From: Saprospiraceae bacterium
GTDB taxonomy: Bacteria; Bacteroidota; Bacteroidia; Chitinophagales; Saprospiraceae
Length of the DNA: 64,000 nt
NCBI GenBank assembly: GCA_016714895.1
Contig: JADKBV010000004.1
Coordinates: 868,001-932,000, forward strand
Reading direction: 5' to 3'
Shown: positions 45,989 through 54,776 of the stretch, one piece after another
Position numbering within the stretch: the stretch's first letter is position 1
Layout: each line of letters begins with the position of its first letter
Position numbers and translations under genes: made by a program
The notes under the pieces: generated by a model
What the model was told of the DNA's origin: nothing
The model's input: the letters and a program-made list of their open reading frames with translations, nothing else
Database searches by the model: none

Positions 45989-46170
45989 AATAAAATTAAA
46001 TTTAAAATTGTATGTATTTATATTTATTAACCCGATGATTGTAGAAAGAGGACCTGACAACCGATTAAATTCGGAAACCGAAAAAAAGTATGGGGAGCGC
46101 GCACTCATATAAGGATGTAAATTTTATTGTTTAGGGGCATAAAACTGCAAAAATCAAAAAATCTTTTGTT

Positions 46171-47085
46171 ATGAAACAAAAATTGAGTAATTTTGAGGTG
46201 ATGAATTTTCAACGCAACAACGCAACAACGCAACAACGCAATACCAAAATTAAATTTTGGAGTAAACTGTTATTTCTTTTTATTTTAATGTTTGTGAACA
46301 TTGGCTTTTCACAAAATTGTATTTTTGAAAACCCAACATGGCCTCCTAATGGTGTATTTAACCCTTGTTACCTTGGTAGTGGCAGTTTAACAGACATTGG
46401 TCTCTTCCCATGTGGAGTTCCTCCGGGTCCAACCTTTGATTTTGAAAATAAAATTTGGACCATTGACGGAAATTTAATTATTGACAGGCACTCTAAATTT
46501 AAAGGATGTACTTTCAATTTTACTGAAAATGGATCAATAAGTTTTGGTAAACACCCAAGTGTTACATCAATGATAGGACCCGGTCCAATTTGGGTTACGT
46601 TTGAAAATTGTACTTTCATAGGATGTAATGATGATTATTGGCAGGGAATAACTTATAATGTAAGTAGTGTTGACAATGGACCTGTCCTTAGTATTATTAA
46701 TTCGACAATTAAAAATGCAGAAACTGGTTTAAAGATTCTTACAACAAATAGGTTTAATGGAAGATTAAATCTAAACACTGTAACTTTCGACAATAATAAT
46801 ATTGGAGCTCATTTTGTTGGACCTTTTTCGATGAAAGAGTATATTCTTTCAGATTGCCAATTTAAAAACGGTGATATTGGCATACAAGTGGATGATTTCC
46901 CAAGAAACGATGATCCTCTAAGCACCCATCGAGCAATAATATTTGATAATATCGGCCTATTTGAAAATCAAAATATTGGAATCAAATGTAACAATACTGA
47001 AGGAATCACAATAAGTAGAAATACATTTACTAATTGTGTAAAGGCAATCAATATTTTTGATTTAAAATCTATACCCCGCATGTAA
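46171..47085 (+). CDS. Beta-helix T9SS surface protein, N-terminal part (frame broken)
   Basis: These 304 codons start MKQKLSNFEVMNF, followed by a Asn/Thr/Gln/Arg stretch encoded by an octanucleotide repeat. A hydrophobic signal segment (WSKLLFLFILMFVNIGFS-QNC) comes next, so the n-region is unusually long (~28 residues). The rest is right-handed beta-helix sequence with short Asn/Ile repeats (FENCTFIGC, LSIINSTIKNAETGLKI, ITISRNTFTNCVKAI). The frame is lost after DLKS. One extra A in the A4 run at 47064-47067 would read DLKIYTPHVNLLVERNV and join the next entry into a 1076-aa protein. Confidence 0.78.
   Translation: MKQKLSNFEVMNFQRNNATTQQRNTKIKFWSKLLFLFILMFVNIGFSQNCIFENPTWPPNGVFNPCYLGSGSLTDIGLFPCGVPPGPTFDFENKIWTIDGNLIIDRHSKFKGCTFNFTENGSISFGKHPSVTSMIGPGPIWVTFENCTFIGCNDDYWQGITYNVSSVDNGPVLSIINSTIKNAETGLKILTTNRFNGRLNLNTVTFDNNNIGAHFVGPFSMKEYILSDCQFKNGDIGIQVDDFPRNDDPLSTHRAIIFDNIGLFENQNIGIKCNNTEGITISRNTFTNCVKAINIFDLKSIPRM
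46211..46242 (+). repeat. Octanucleotide tandem repeat inside the 5' end of a coding region
   Basis: Four units of AACGCAAC lie head to tail, the last differing at its final base (AACGCAAT). The unit length is not a multiple of three, so gain or loss of one unit would shift the frame of the signal peptide relative to the start codons at 46171 and 46201. This is the form expected for slipped-strand phase variation. Confidence 0.85.
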
Positions 47086-49400
47086 ATCTACTTGTAGAAA
47101 GAAATGTTTTAACAAATATATCATCATGTGGTATATGTATTGATGGTTTGGAAAATGGATCTATTGCAAATATTTTAGAAAATACAATTTACGGTAATTC
47201 GACATTTTTAAAATCTTTTGGGGTTCATGTAAAAAATGCCCGTGGAACAAACTTAAGGATTTCAAGCAATAATATAATATCAGGTTTTAGCTCCGGTATT
47301 GAATTGTATCAAAATGTCTTTAATATCCTGAGTATTGGAAGAAATACGCAAATAAGTTCAAATAGAATAGGTATATCCGCATATATTTCTGACTGGTTTG
47401 AAGGTTTAAGCATCTCAAACAATACAAGTATTTCCAACAATATTATAGCTGGTATTTCAATTTATGGTGGTAGCCAAGGGAGAATTTTGAATAACCAGTT
47501 TAATATATTAAATACACCTGCAGTAGGAATTGATTTAAAAATTCCCTTCTTTTATGATTTAGAGAATAACACAATGTTATCTAATTTTTCAGAAACCGCA
47601 AACAAACCATTTATAAAGCTGTCGAATGGCATAAAAACTAATTTATGCTGTAACAATCTAAGCGATAATGAAACCGGTGTTCACATCTATGGTACGAATT
47701 CTTTAACCGGCATCCGTAACACCACTTTTAATAATAATAACTTTATTCTTGAAAATAGCATCATTGGTGACAATCCACACGCCGGAAACAGGTTTAAAGG
47801 TCAGACAACTGGCTTGTTGTTGGCAAGTAGTCCTTCATCAAACAGATTTACTGTAAATGTGAATGAAAGTAATTTGAACCTTGGTCAAATAAAGCCGTTG
47901 CAGATTGAACCATTATTATTTGCTGATGATTGGTTTTTTAACGATATTAATGGTAGTTCAATGCTATGTACAGCTGGTTGCGGTTTCGTCAGAAGAAGTT
48001 TTAATGATGATGAAGATCAGGATGAGTTGAATATCCCGGATTTAGGTGCTTGTTATCCGTCAGGATTGGACCGCGACGGAGATGGTATTTGTGACCAGAA
48101 TGATCCGGATCCTGATGATCCTTGCTCTTCGATTATGATGGATATGGATGGTGATGGCGTTTGTGACCCGATTGACCCGGACCCCAATGATCCTTGTACA
48201 CCTTTATCTTTGGATACGGACGGCGATGGCATTTGTGATACATCCGACCCTGACGCCAATGATCCTTGTGATCCTAATAGTTTGGATACGGACGGCGATG
48301 GCGTTTGTGATCAATATGACGGAGATCCGGATGTACCTTTTATTCCCTTTATTGATCCGGTCATCGGCAACTGTTTACCTCCAACAAATTATAATGGTGA
48401 TCATCGCTTGCAGTTAGGATGTGCACCGGGAGGATTGACTTTTGACATTCAGAATCTGGAAAAACTGACAAATTATCCTGTCGTAAATTCCCCTTACGAT
48501 GCATTAAATGTCATTGAATCCAAGGAGGCATTGTACAAAATTTTACATACAACACCTGTATTGAGACAACAAAGCGAAATATTGGCTATGGCGTATAACA
48601 ATCTTTGTGATGATGACATCAAAGACATCATGGAAGTTGAATATCTTTTGGAGGACTATCATAAACAAAGCAACAATACGAACAAAAATATTAAGAAAAA
48701 AGAATTATACTTGCAGAGATTGTCCAAACTGGCAGCTTTACTCACAGATACGATTCCTGCTGACTCCATACATTTGGTGAGACTCTATCTGGCAGGTGAA
48801 ACAGTATTTCAGGACATCAAAAATTTGTACAATCAATTGAACAATGACAAATTGACAAAAAATCAAATTCTGATTAATAAAATCAATTCCTTACCTCAAA
48901 ACAATCTTGTGTATTCAACCTTAAAAGAATATTATCAAATTTTTTATAACAAAATTATTCTTGATAACCCTTTGAGTTTTGGTGATACTATCTCTTTATC
49001 TTTGATAGCAGAGTTATGTCCTTTAGAATATGGAAAAGTAGTCTATAAAGCCAGAGAAATGCTGCTTGGGGAAGGATTTAGAGATGAAGGTGATTTTGAG
49101 GATAATTGTTTGAGTGTAGAGTTCCGAAGCAAAAAATTCGAAACGGTTTCTGAATATTCATCTCTTTATTGTAATATTTATCCAAATCCAGCTCTGGATA
49201 AAGTTTTTATTAAAACAACTTTTCAAATTGCAGAAATACAACTTTTTAATCATCTGGGATCCTCGGTATTTGCAAACAAAAATCTTTCCGGAACTTCTTA
49301 TGAAGTGTCAGCTGAATCTTTGCCTGCCGGATTATACTATTTTACTATACACGGTAATAAAGGTGAAAAAATATTTAAAAAAGTGATTTTTGTCCGTTAA
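47070..49400 (+). CDS. Beta-helix T9SS surface protein, C-terminal part with Ca-binding repeats and sorting domain
   Basis: This is the continuation of the preceding gene. About 300 residues of beta-helix come first (SIANILENTIYGNSTF, ISSNNIISGFSSGIEL). Four Asp-rich thrombospondin-type-3-like repeats (DGDG(I/V)CDxxDPDPxDPC) are likely calcium-binding. A helical region of ~200 residues follows (QSEILAMAYNNLCDDDIKD). The C-terminal T9SS type A sorting domain reads IYPNPALDKVFIKTTF, LYYFTIHG, KKVIFVR. A secreted, surface-anchored product is expected, perhaps an adhesin or glycan-binding protein; no catalytic residues are evident. A PKD/T9SS gene follows after 6 bp. Confidence 0.8.
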   Translation, partial: YTPHVNLLVERNVLTNISSCGICIDGLENGSIANILENTIYGNSTFLKSFGVHVKNARGTNLRISSNNIISGFSSGIELYQNVFNILSIGRNTQISSNRIGISAYISDWFEGLSISNNTSISNNIIAGISIYGGSQGRILNNQFNILNTPAVGIDLKIPFFYDLENNTMLSNFSETANKPFIKLSNGIKTNLCCNNLSDNETGVHIYGTNSLTGIRNTTFNNNNFILENSIIGDNPHAGNRFKGQTTGLLLASSPSSNRFTVNVNESNLNLGQIKPLQIEPLLFADDWFFNDINGSSMLCTAGCGFVRRSFNDDEDQDELNIPDLGACYPSGLDRDGDGICDQNDPDPDDPCSSIMMDMDGDGVCDPIDPDPNDPCTPLSLDTDGDGICDTSDPDANDPCDPNSLDTDGDGVCDQYDGDPDVPFIPFIDPVIGNCLPPTNYNGDHRLQLGCAPGGLTFDIQNLEKLTNYPVVNSPYDALNVIESKEALYKILHTTPVLRQQSEILAMAYNNLCDDDIKDIMEVEYLLEDYHKQSNNTNKNIKKKELYLQRLSKLAALLTDTIPADSIHLVRLYLAGETVFQDIKNLYNQLNNDKLTKNQILINKINSLPQNNLVYSTLKEYYQIFYNKIILDNPLSFGDTISLSLIAELCPLEYGKVVYKAREMLLGEGFRDEGDFEDNCLSVEFRSKKFETVSEYSSLYCNIYPNPALDKVFIKTTFQIAEIQLFNHLGSSVFANKNLSGTSYEVSAESLPAGLYYFTIHGNKGEKIFKKVIFVR
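48069..48338 (+). repeat. Four in-frame Asp-rich coding repeats
   Basis: The unit is ~69-72 bp, encoding D-x-DGDG(I/V)CD-x2-DPDPxDPC and a short linker. The repeats are well conserved at DNA level (GACGGCGATGGC recurs), which suggests recent duplication or gene conversion. They match thrombospondin type 3 calcium-binding repeats, with two Cys per unit. Confidence 0.8.
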
Positions 49401-49406
49401 TGAATT

Positions 49407-51239
49407 ATGTATAAAAAAGTTTTGTATAAGGTTTTTATTATCATACATTTTGTGGGTGGGATATTTACGCTATCCCACTCACAAAAAAATGATTATGTGT
49501 GGATTATGGGAGCGTCATCAGAAAATAAGTATGCTTTTGAATTCCAATGGGGAACAATGAAAATTGATTTTAAAAATGAGATAATAAACTTTAAGTATGA
49601 TAGTTTAATTGAGTTGGATTTATTTCAAACCAATTCTTCATTATCAGATGATTTAGGAGAACTAAGGTTATACTCAAATGGTATGACCATTAAATATGGT
49701 GATCACTCCTCTATACCAGGATTAGACACCATTGCGTATGGAAGTTATTGGGAGCGGTTTAATTTTAAAAATTATTTACCCGATGGATCTGACTGGCCGT
49801 CTGGTTTGCCTATAAGACAAGCAATTTTAATGCTTCCCGCCCCTAATAATCAAGATTATATGATTTATTATCCAAAATATGAAATTAAAATAATTAATAA
49901 TGCAGAAATTTTAAAAACTACTGCATTGATGGAATGTAAAGTTGAAATAAATTCTGAAACTAACAAATTTATATATAAAGATAAAATCATATCAAATGGT
50001 CTATATAAACCTAATGTAACTGCTGTAAAGCATGGAAATGGTCTTGATTGGTGGATAATCCTACAGGATGAAAACAATAAAGGTTTTAATATATTTCTTT
50101 TAAATTCTGAAGGAATTACCTTTAGTCACTTTTGCCCATTTAATAATCAAATTATTGATGATGGATATGGACAAATGAGTGTATTTTCGCCAAATGGACA
50201 ATTATTTATTACTACAGAAATTGAGGTTGGGACTGAGTCTTTTTTAAATGTTAAAATGTATAAATTTAACAGGTGTAACGGAATGTTTGAAAACAAACTT
50301 TCTGATTTTTCAATACCAACTGTATCAGTTGGCTCGGCAGTGTTTTCTGATAATGGAGAATTTTTATATATTACTAATGGAAACAATGTTTTTCAATATC
50401 AAATTTTACAGGACACTTTAATTTCTAATGTAAATATCATTGCTGAGTATGACGGTTCTACTTTTCAATACACAGAATGGGATACACCTACTCAACTCAG
50501 ATTCAGTAAAATGTCCATGGGACCTGATGGAAAAATTTATATTGAAGCTCCCGGCAATGCAAGATCCATGCACACTATTGAATATCCTGATGAATACGGG
50601 GAGGATGCCACCGTCATCCAAAACAGCATCAAATTGGAAACACAAAATTTTAATTCTTTACCTTCTTTTCCAAATTTCAGGATGGGGCCACTCGATGGAA
50701 GTTCATGCGATACTCTGGGATTAAATAATATGCCGGTAGCTAAGTTCAGGTATGCACAAGATACGAGTGACCATCTAAACCTGAGATTTACAGACGCGAG
50801 TTATTTCAGACCTGAGACCTGGTTTTGGGATTTTGGTGACGGACAGACTTTTGAAGGTAAAAAGCCGTACTGGCACAAATACGAACAATCAGGTACTTAC
50901 ACCGTGTGCCTTACCGTCTCCAATGAAAACGGATCAGATACGTCATGTAAAGATATCCATGTGGGGACGGTGTCATCACAAGATCCAACAAACTACCGGG
51001 ACTTGCTGACCATTTTTCCCAATCCGGTTGAAAATGATCTGATGGTTCGTGTAGATGGTATCGTACCTTCTGACATGTATTTTGAAGTGTATAATCTTTT
51101 AGGTCAGTTGGTCCACCACCAAAAAGTGTATTTCGGACTCAATCAATATTCCGTTTCTTCCCTCGCTCAGGGTAGCTATGTATATCGTTTTGTTGAAAAA
51201 AATCAGGTATTACAACAAGGGAAAGTGGTGAAAATGTAG
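49407..51239 (+). CDS. PKD-domain surface protein with T9SS type A sorting domain
   Basis: This 610-aa exported protein has a signal peptide (ends TLSHS-QKND). A ~400-residue beta-propeller-like region follows (e.g. FSPNGQLFITTEIE, FSDNGEFLYITNGNNVFQY, SMGPDGKIYIEAPGN), common in Bacteroidota proteins. A PKD domain (about 445-515) contains PETWFWDFGDGQTFEGKKP and GTYTVCLTVSNENGSD. The C-terminal sorting domain is LLTIFPNPVENDLMVRV, VYNLLGQLV and GSYVYRFVEKN. Secretion by T9SS and attachment at the surface are expected. It lies 6 bp after the beta-helix gene. The binding target is unknown. Confidence 0.88.
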   Translation: MYKKVLYKVFIIIHFVGGIFTLSHSQKNDYVWIMGASSENKYAFEFQWGTMKIDFKNEIINFKYDSLIELDLFQTNSSLSDDLGELRLYSNGMTIKYGDHSSIPGLDTIAYGSYWERFNFKNYLPDGSDWPSGLPIRQAILMLPAPNNQDYMIYYPKYEIKIINNAEILKTTALMECKVEINSETNKFIYKDKIISNGLYKPNVTAVKHGNGLDWWIILQDENNKGFNIFLLNSEGITFSHFCPFNNQIIDDGYGQMSVFSPNGQLFITTEIEVGTESFLNVKMYKFNRCNGMFENKLSDFSIPTVSVGSAVFSDNGEFLYITNGNNVFQYQILQDTLISNVNIIAEYDGSTFQYTEWDTPTQLRFSKMSMGPDGKIYIEAPGNARSMHTIEYPDEYGEDATVIQNSIKLETQNFNSLPSFPNFRMGPLDGSSCDTLGLNNMPVAKFRYAQDTSDHLNLRFTDASYFRPETWFWDFGDGQTFEGKKPYWHKYEQSGTYTVCLTVSNENGSDTSCKDIHVGTVSSQDPTNYRDLLTIFPNPVENDLMVRVDGIVPSDMYFEVYNLLGQLVHHQKVYFGLNQYSVSSLAQGSYVYRFVEKNQVLQQGKVVKM

Positions 51240-51295
51240 AAAGGTGTTGTGGTATTGTGGTTTTATGGTGAAATGGTATTTTGGGGTTATTTCGG

Positions 51296-51317
51296 ACATC
51301 CAAATTCATTTGGATGT
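51296..51317 (+). terminator. Stem-loop after the PKD/T9SS gene
   Basis: ACATCCAAA pairs perfectly with TTTGGATGT around the loop TTCA, 57 bp past the stop. No T-run follows (TATGGCAG), so it is a poor intrinsic terminator but the only hairpin before the insertion sequence. Confidence 0.35.
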
Positions 51318-51476
51318 TATGGCAGAAAAACATTTTAAACAATTTTGGATTGTTGAATTTCCATAACGCTGCATAGCTTTAGATTTGACTAATTTATAAA
51401 ATTTGTTAAATCTTACTGTATTATGAGGAGGTACCTTATACTTAACACCTTCAAAATCAGCACCTTCCCGATAGCC

Positions 51477-51492
51477 CCTAGATTCCGCAACT
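51477..51492 (+). repeat. Left terminal inverted repeat of the insertion sequence
   Basis: CCTAGATTCCGCAACT, identical in reverse complement to 53066-53081. It is preceded by the AGCC target duplication. Confidence 0.93.
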
Positions 51493-51506
51493 AGATTATA
51501 AAAAAT

Positions 51507-51539
51507 AAGGCAAAATGTTGATTAATAACATTTTGCCTT
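51507..51539. terminator. Perfect hairpin in the leader of the insertion sequence
   Basis: AAGGCAAAATGTT (51507-51519) pairs with AACATTTTGCCTT (51527-51539) around a 7-nt loop and is followed by one more T. It lies between the left end and the transposase start, where it could stop transcription entering from outside and so limit transposase expression. Confidence 0.55.
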
Positions 51540-51582
51540 TTGTACTTATTCACCTATATTGGTGCTGCTAACAATAAGTGCC

Positions 51583-52866
51583 ATGAAAGTACGATATTCT
51601 AACAGTATTAATGCATTTGGGGGAATAAATTTTGTTTTTGAGGAGTTTGAGAAATTGAAAATTGGCCATATTCTTCATGACAATTTACCTTCCTTAAGCC
51701 CAAAGTCAAGTTATAGTTGGAGAGATATATTTTATTCTTTTTCCAGTATTTATTTCTGTGGTGGAAACTGTATTGAGGATGCAAAGACTATTCTTTCAAA
51801 TCAATTTGGAAGTAATCCCATTTTTAAATTGTGTAGTCCGGACACCTTACTTCGTAGAATGGGTGGGCTCTCCTCTGACCAATTACTTTGTAACACGAAA
51901 CGAGGTACTGTAGAGCACCAGTTCAATATCAACCAGCCCCTTACTGATATGAACGTTAAGTTACTTAAGAAGCTGGGTGAGTTTAATAAAAATGAAGTGG
52001 TCCTAGATTATGATAACACAATTATTTTCACGGAAAAAGAAGGGTGTAAAATGACCTACAAGCGTGATTATGGCTATCAACCTGGAGTATGTATCTTAAA
52101 CGAACAAAACGTTTTATACATTGAAAACAGAAACGGAAATAGCGACGCTAAGGCGTTTCAAACGGATACGTTAAACAGAATGTTTCAACATTTACAATCT
52201 AATAAAATCTCAAAAATTGACAAGTTTAGGGCTGATTCAGCATCATACCAATTTGAAGTGGTTACACTTGTTGAAAAATATGTAAAGTTGTTTTACATTG
52301 GGGCGAAAAATAGCTACGTGGAAAAATATTTTTCCTTGATTGATAATTGGATCCACACCAAAGATCAAAGTGGTGAGGATATTTTTATAGGTGAAATTGA
52401 GTACATGCCCTTTGTCCAGCAAGGCAATAAAGATAAAAAATACAGGCTACTTGTTAAGAAAAAACTGAGAAAAGACGGACAACTCAACCTGTTTACCAAC
52501 GAGCCTTATGACTATCATGCCATTTTGACCAATGATTTTACCACTTCATTGCCACAAGCAATAAACTTTTATAACCGACGAGGAGCTTGTGAAAAACAAT
52601 TTGATATTTTAAAAAACGATTTTGGTTGGAATTATCCTCCATTTTCAGACTTGTCAAAAAACACCGTTTTCTTTTATTTTGGTGCTATTTGCCGTAACCT
52701 TTACAACGTTATTATTTCTAATCTATCGAAAATCTATAAAAATGTAAACATTCACCACAGAATGAAACGCTTCATTTTTAATTTCATTGCCATTCCCTCA
52801 GTTTGGAAAAAAGCATCAAGACAATGGTACCTGAGGGTTTACGGCAAAATACCACTACAAACATAA
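51583..52866 (+). CDS. IS1380-family DDE transposase
   Basis: This 427-aa transposase has the catalytic triad of the IS4-like superfamily: Asp142/144 in VVLDYDNTI, Asp218 in KFRADSASY and Glu337 in FYNRRGACEKQFDILK. The exact Y-(2)-R-(3)-E-(6)-K spacing falls at Tyr330, Arg333, Glu337 and Lys344. The N-terminal half has a Cys-rich segment (FCGGNCIEDAKTI). It begins MKVRYSNSINAFGG at the ATG 51583; the frame is open eight codons upstream. No frameshift or stop is seen, so the protein is probably functional. Confidence 0.92.
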   Translation: MKVRYSNSINAFGGINFVFEEFEKLKIGHILHDNLPSLSPKSSYSWRDIFYSFSSIYFCGGNCIEDAKTILSNQFGSNPIFKLCSPDTLLRRMGGLSSDQLLCNTKRGTVEHQFNINQPLTDMNVKLLKKLGEFNKNEVVLDYDNTIIFTEKEGCKMTYKRDYGYQPGVCILNEQNVLYIENRNGNSDAKAFQTDTLNRMFQHLQSNKISKIDKFRADSASYQFEVVTLVEKYVKLFYIGAKNSYVEKYFSLIDNWIHTKDQSGEDIFIGEIEYMPFVQQGNKDKKYRLLVKKKLRKDGQLNLFTNEPYDYHAILTNDFTTSLPQAINFYNRRGACEKQFDILKNDFGWNYPPFSDLSKNTVFFYFGAICRNLYNVIISNLSKIYKNVNIHHRMKRFIFNFIAIPSVWKKASRQWYLRVYGKIPLQT

Positions 52867-53065
52867 ACACACAAGGAAAACTACTATTAATCTTCACGAA
52901 AACCTGGGATAGGTATGCCCTTTACTCAAATTTCAGTCCCGTTTTATAACAACTAAGCTTAATTTCTGTACAAATAAGAAACCAAAAAAACCGCTTTACT
53001 TAGGAAAAGGAAATTCCATTACCCAAACACCCCTAAAACCATACTTTTCTTTAATAAGTTAGCTA

Positions 53066-53081
53066 AGTTGCGGAATCTAGG
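53066..53081 (-). repeat. Right terminal inverted repeat of the insertion sequence
   Basis: AGTTGCGGAATCTAGG on the plus strand, the exact complement of the left end. It is followed by the second AGCC. About 200 bp of non-coding element DNA separate it from the transposase stop. Confidence 0.93.
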
Positions 53082-53134
53082 AGCCATCGGACTAATGCCT
53101 AAAACCTCGCACCTAATACCTAGTTCTTGGCACG

Positions 53135-53848
53135 TCACTTATCTGAATCCTGAACCATCATATTCAAGGTTTTCATCTCTTCCTCTGTGAGGTAGCGCCA
53201 CGACCTGGAAGGCAAATCTCCGAGGGTAATGTGCATGATTCTGACTCTGACAAGCTTGCGGACGTGATAGCCAAGGTGGGCACACATCCTTCGGATCTGG
53301 CGGTTAAGGCCCTGGGTTAATATGATTTTAAAGGTATAGTCATCCAATCTTTCGACATAACAAGGTTTGGTAATGGTGTCCAATATGGGAACACCGGATC
53401 CCATTTTTTCGATAAATTCAGGAATGATGACTTTATTGACGCTTACGATATATTCCTTTTCGTGATTGTTGCGCGACCTAAGGATTTTATTGACAATGTC
53501 TCCGTCATTGGTAAGCAATAACAGTCCTTCCGACATTTTGTCCAATCGTCCGATCGGAAATATCCTTTCCGGAAAGTCCAGAAAATCAATGATGTTGTCG
53601 GGATCGCTTGTATCGGTGGTACAGGTCACTCCTACCGGTTTGTTCAACGCTATATACACCCTTTTTTTGGTTGCAGGAGCGATCAGTTCACCGTCAAGTT
53701 TGACCACATCTCCGGGATTGACCCGATTGCCTTTGACGGCCGTTACGCCGTTGATGGTTACGCGGGACTGTTCGATATAGGTATCTGCCTGCCTTCGGGA
53801 ACAAAAACCCGTTTCGGCGATGTATTTATTGAGACTCTTGCTTTCCAA
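53135..53848 (-). CDS. rluF: 23S rRNA pseudouridine synthase, RluF type
   Basis: This 237-aa enzyme of the RsuA/RluB/E/F family has an N-terminal S4 RNA-binding domain (about 5-50, KYIAETGFCSRRQADTYIEQ) and the catalytic core with Asp103 in FPIGRLDKMSEGLLLLTNDG. HEKEYIVSV, MGSGVPIL and ILTQGLNRQIRRMCAHLGY follow. The MGSGVPIL and LTQGLNRQIRRM phrases match RluF (U2604 of 23S rRNA) better than RsuA or RluB. It lies just beyond the insertion sequence and reads towards it; its stop is 50 bp from the target duplication, so the coding region is not disrupted. Confidence 0.9.
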   Translation of the reverse strand: MESKSLNKYIAETGFCSRRQADTYIEQSRVTINGVTAVKGNRVNPGDVVKLDGELIAPATKKRVYIALNKPVGVTCTTDTSDPDNIIDFLDFPERIFPIGRLDKMSEGLLLLTNDGDIVNKILRSRNNHEKEYIVSVNKVIIPEFIEKMGSGVPILDTITKPCYVERLDDYTFKIILTQGLNRQIRRMCAHLGYHVRKLVRVRIMHITLGDLPSRSWRYLTEEEMKTLNMMVQDSDK

Positions 53849-53956
53849 AGATATTTTTGGTTACTTGTTTTAATAGATAATAGAAATAATATTCTATTTA
53901 ATGAATATAAATTAAAAATTTATTCTGGCAATCCAAGAGAACATCCAAAATAAATA

Positions 53957-54700
53957 TTAACAATTTAATCCTCCGCAAACGCTTAAAACCTGACCGGTAA
54001 CATATTGTCCAAGGTCACTACCGAGGTACAGGCATGCGTTGGCTACGTCTTCACCGCTACCCAATTTTTTGAGGGGAATGCTTTCGGCATAAGCCTTTTT
54101 TTGTTCTTCGGTCAATACATGGGTCATATCGGTTTCGATAAATCCGGGAGCAATGACATTACATCTGATATTTCGGGAGCCTACTTCTTTGGCGATCGAC
54201 TTTGAAAATCCGATGATACCTGCTTTGGAAGCGGCATAATTGGCTTGGCCGGCATTGCCGAAAACACCTACGACAGAACCCATATTGATGATAGATCCTG
54301 ACCGGTTTTTCATCATCGGTTTCAGGGCGTGTTTGGTGAGGTTAAAGACCGACTTCAGGTTGACCTCGATGACCTGATCCCATTGTTCTTCGCTCATCCT
54401 GAGCATTAGGGTATCTTTGGTAATCCCGGCGTTGTTGACGAGTACATCCAATTTCCCGAATTCGTTTATGACATCGTTGATGAGTTGTTCGGATTCGTCA
54501 TATTTTGAAGCATCTGATCTGACGGCTTTGACTTTGATATGGTGCGTTTCGGACAATTCTGTTGCCAATGCTTCTGCCTTTTCAGCAGAAGACAGATATG
54601 TAAAAACGATATCCGCTCCATGTTGGGCAAATTTCCGTACGATAGATTCACCGATTCCTCTCGAACCACCTGTTACCAAAACAACTTTTCCTTGCAACAT
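53957..54700 (-). CDS. fabG: 3-oxoacyl-[acyl-carrier-protein] reductase
   Basis: This 247-aa short-chain dehydrogenase reduces 3-oxoacyl-ACP with NADPH in fatty acid elongation. The Rossmann motif is VTGGSRGIGESI, followed by VNNAGITKDTLMLRM and the triad Ser142, Tyr155 and Lys159 in MGSVVGVFGNAGQANYAASK. APGFIETDM and YVTGQVLSVCGG complete the pattern. Start at ATG 54700; the frame's extra MRKKK upstream is not conserved. It is downstream of the SulP gene on the same strand (76 bp) and probably independent. Confidence 0.94.
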   Translation of the reverse strand: MLQGKVVLVTGGSRGIGESIVRKFAQHGADIVFTYLSSAEKAEALATELSETHHIKVKAVRSDASKYDESEQLINDVINEFGKLDVLVNNAGITKDTLMLRMSEEQWDQVIEVNLKSVFNLTKHALKPMMKNRSGSIINMGSVVGVFGNAGQANYAASKAGIIGFSKSIAKEVGSRNIRCNVIAPGFIETDMTHVLTEEQKKAYAESIPLKKLGSGEDVANACLYLGSDLGQYVTGQVLSVCGGLNC

Positions 54701-54776
54701 CTTTTTTTTGCGCAAAAATAACGGAAAAATTGCTTTTTGGTCAAAAAAGACGGTTTATCTTGATAAAACCACGGTT

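Larger units (their letters stand above)
45253..46170. other. Long intergenic region containing a G/C-run block
   Basis: This 918-bp stretch has no credible gene. 45253-45639 is AT-rich, without promoters I can support. 45640-45890 is a block of G and C runs, listed separately. 45891-46170 returns to AT-rich DNA with a promoter-like element for the next gene. The Gly/Pro-only reading frames across the block are artefacts of base composition. Confidence 0.6.
51477..53081 (+). mobile_element. Complete IS1380-family insertion sequence
   Basis: This 1605-bp element is bounded by perfect 16-bp inverted repeats CCTAGATTCCGCAACT (51477-51492, and its complement at 53066-53081). It carries one transposase gene and is flanked by 4-bp direct repeats AGCC (51473-51476 and 53082-53085). 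Intact ends, intact transposase and identical target duplications indicate a recent, possibly active insertion. Removing it restores CCGATAGCCATCGG, a perfect small palindrome. Confidence 0.93.

Noticed and set aside
46211..46242. CRISPR-like short repeats
   Set aside because: The units are 8 bp and directly adjacent without spacers, and no cas genes occur in the window.
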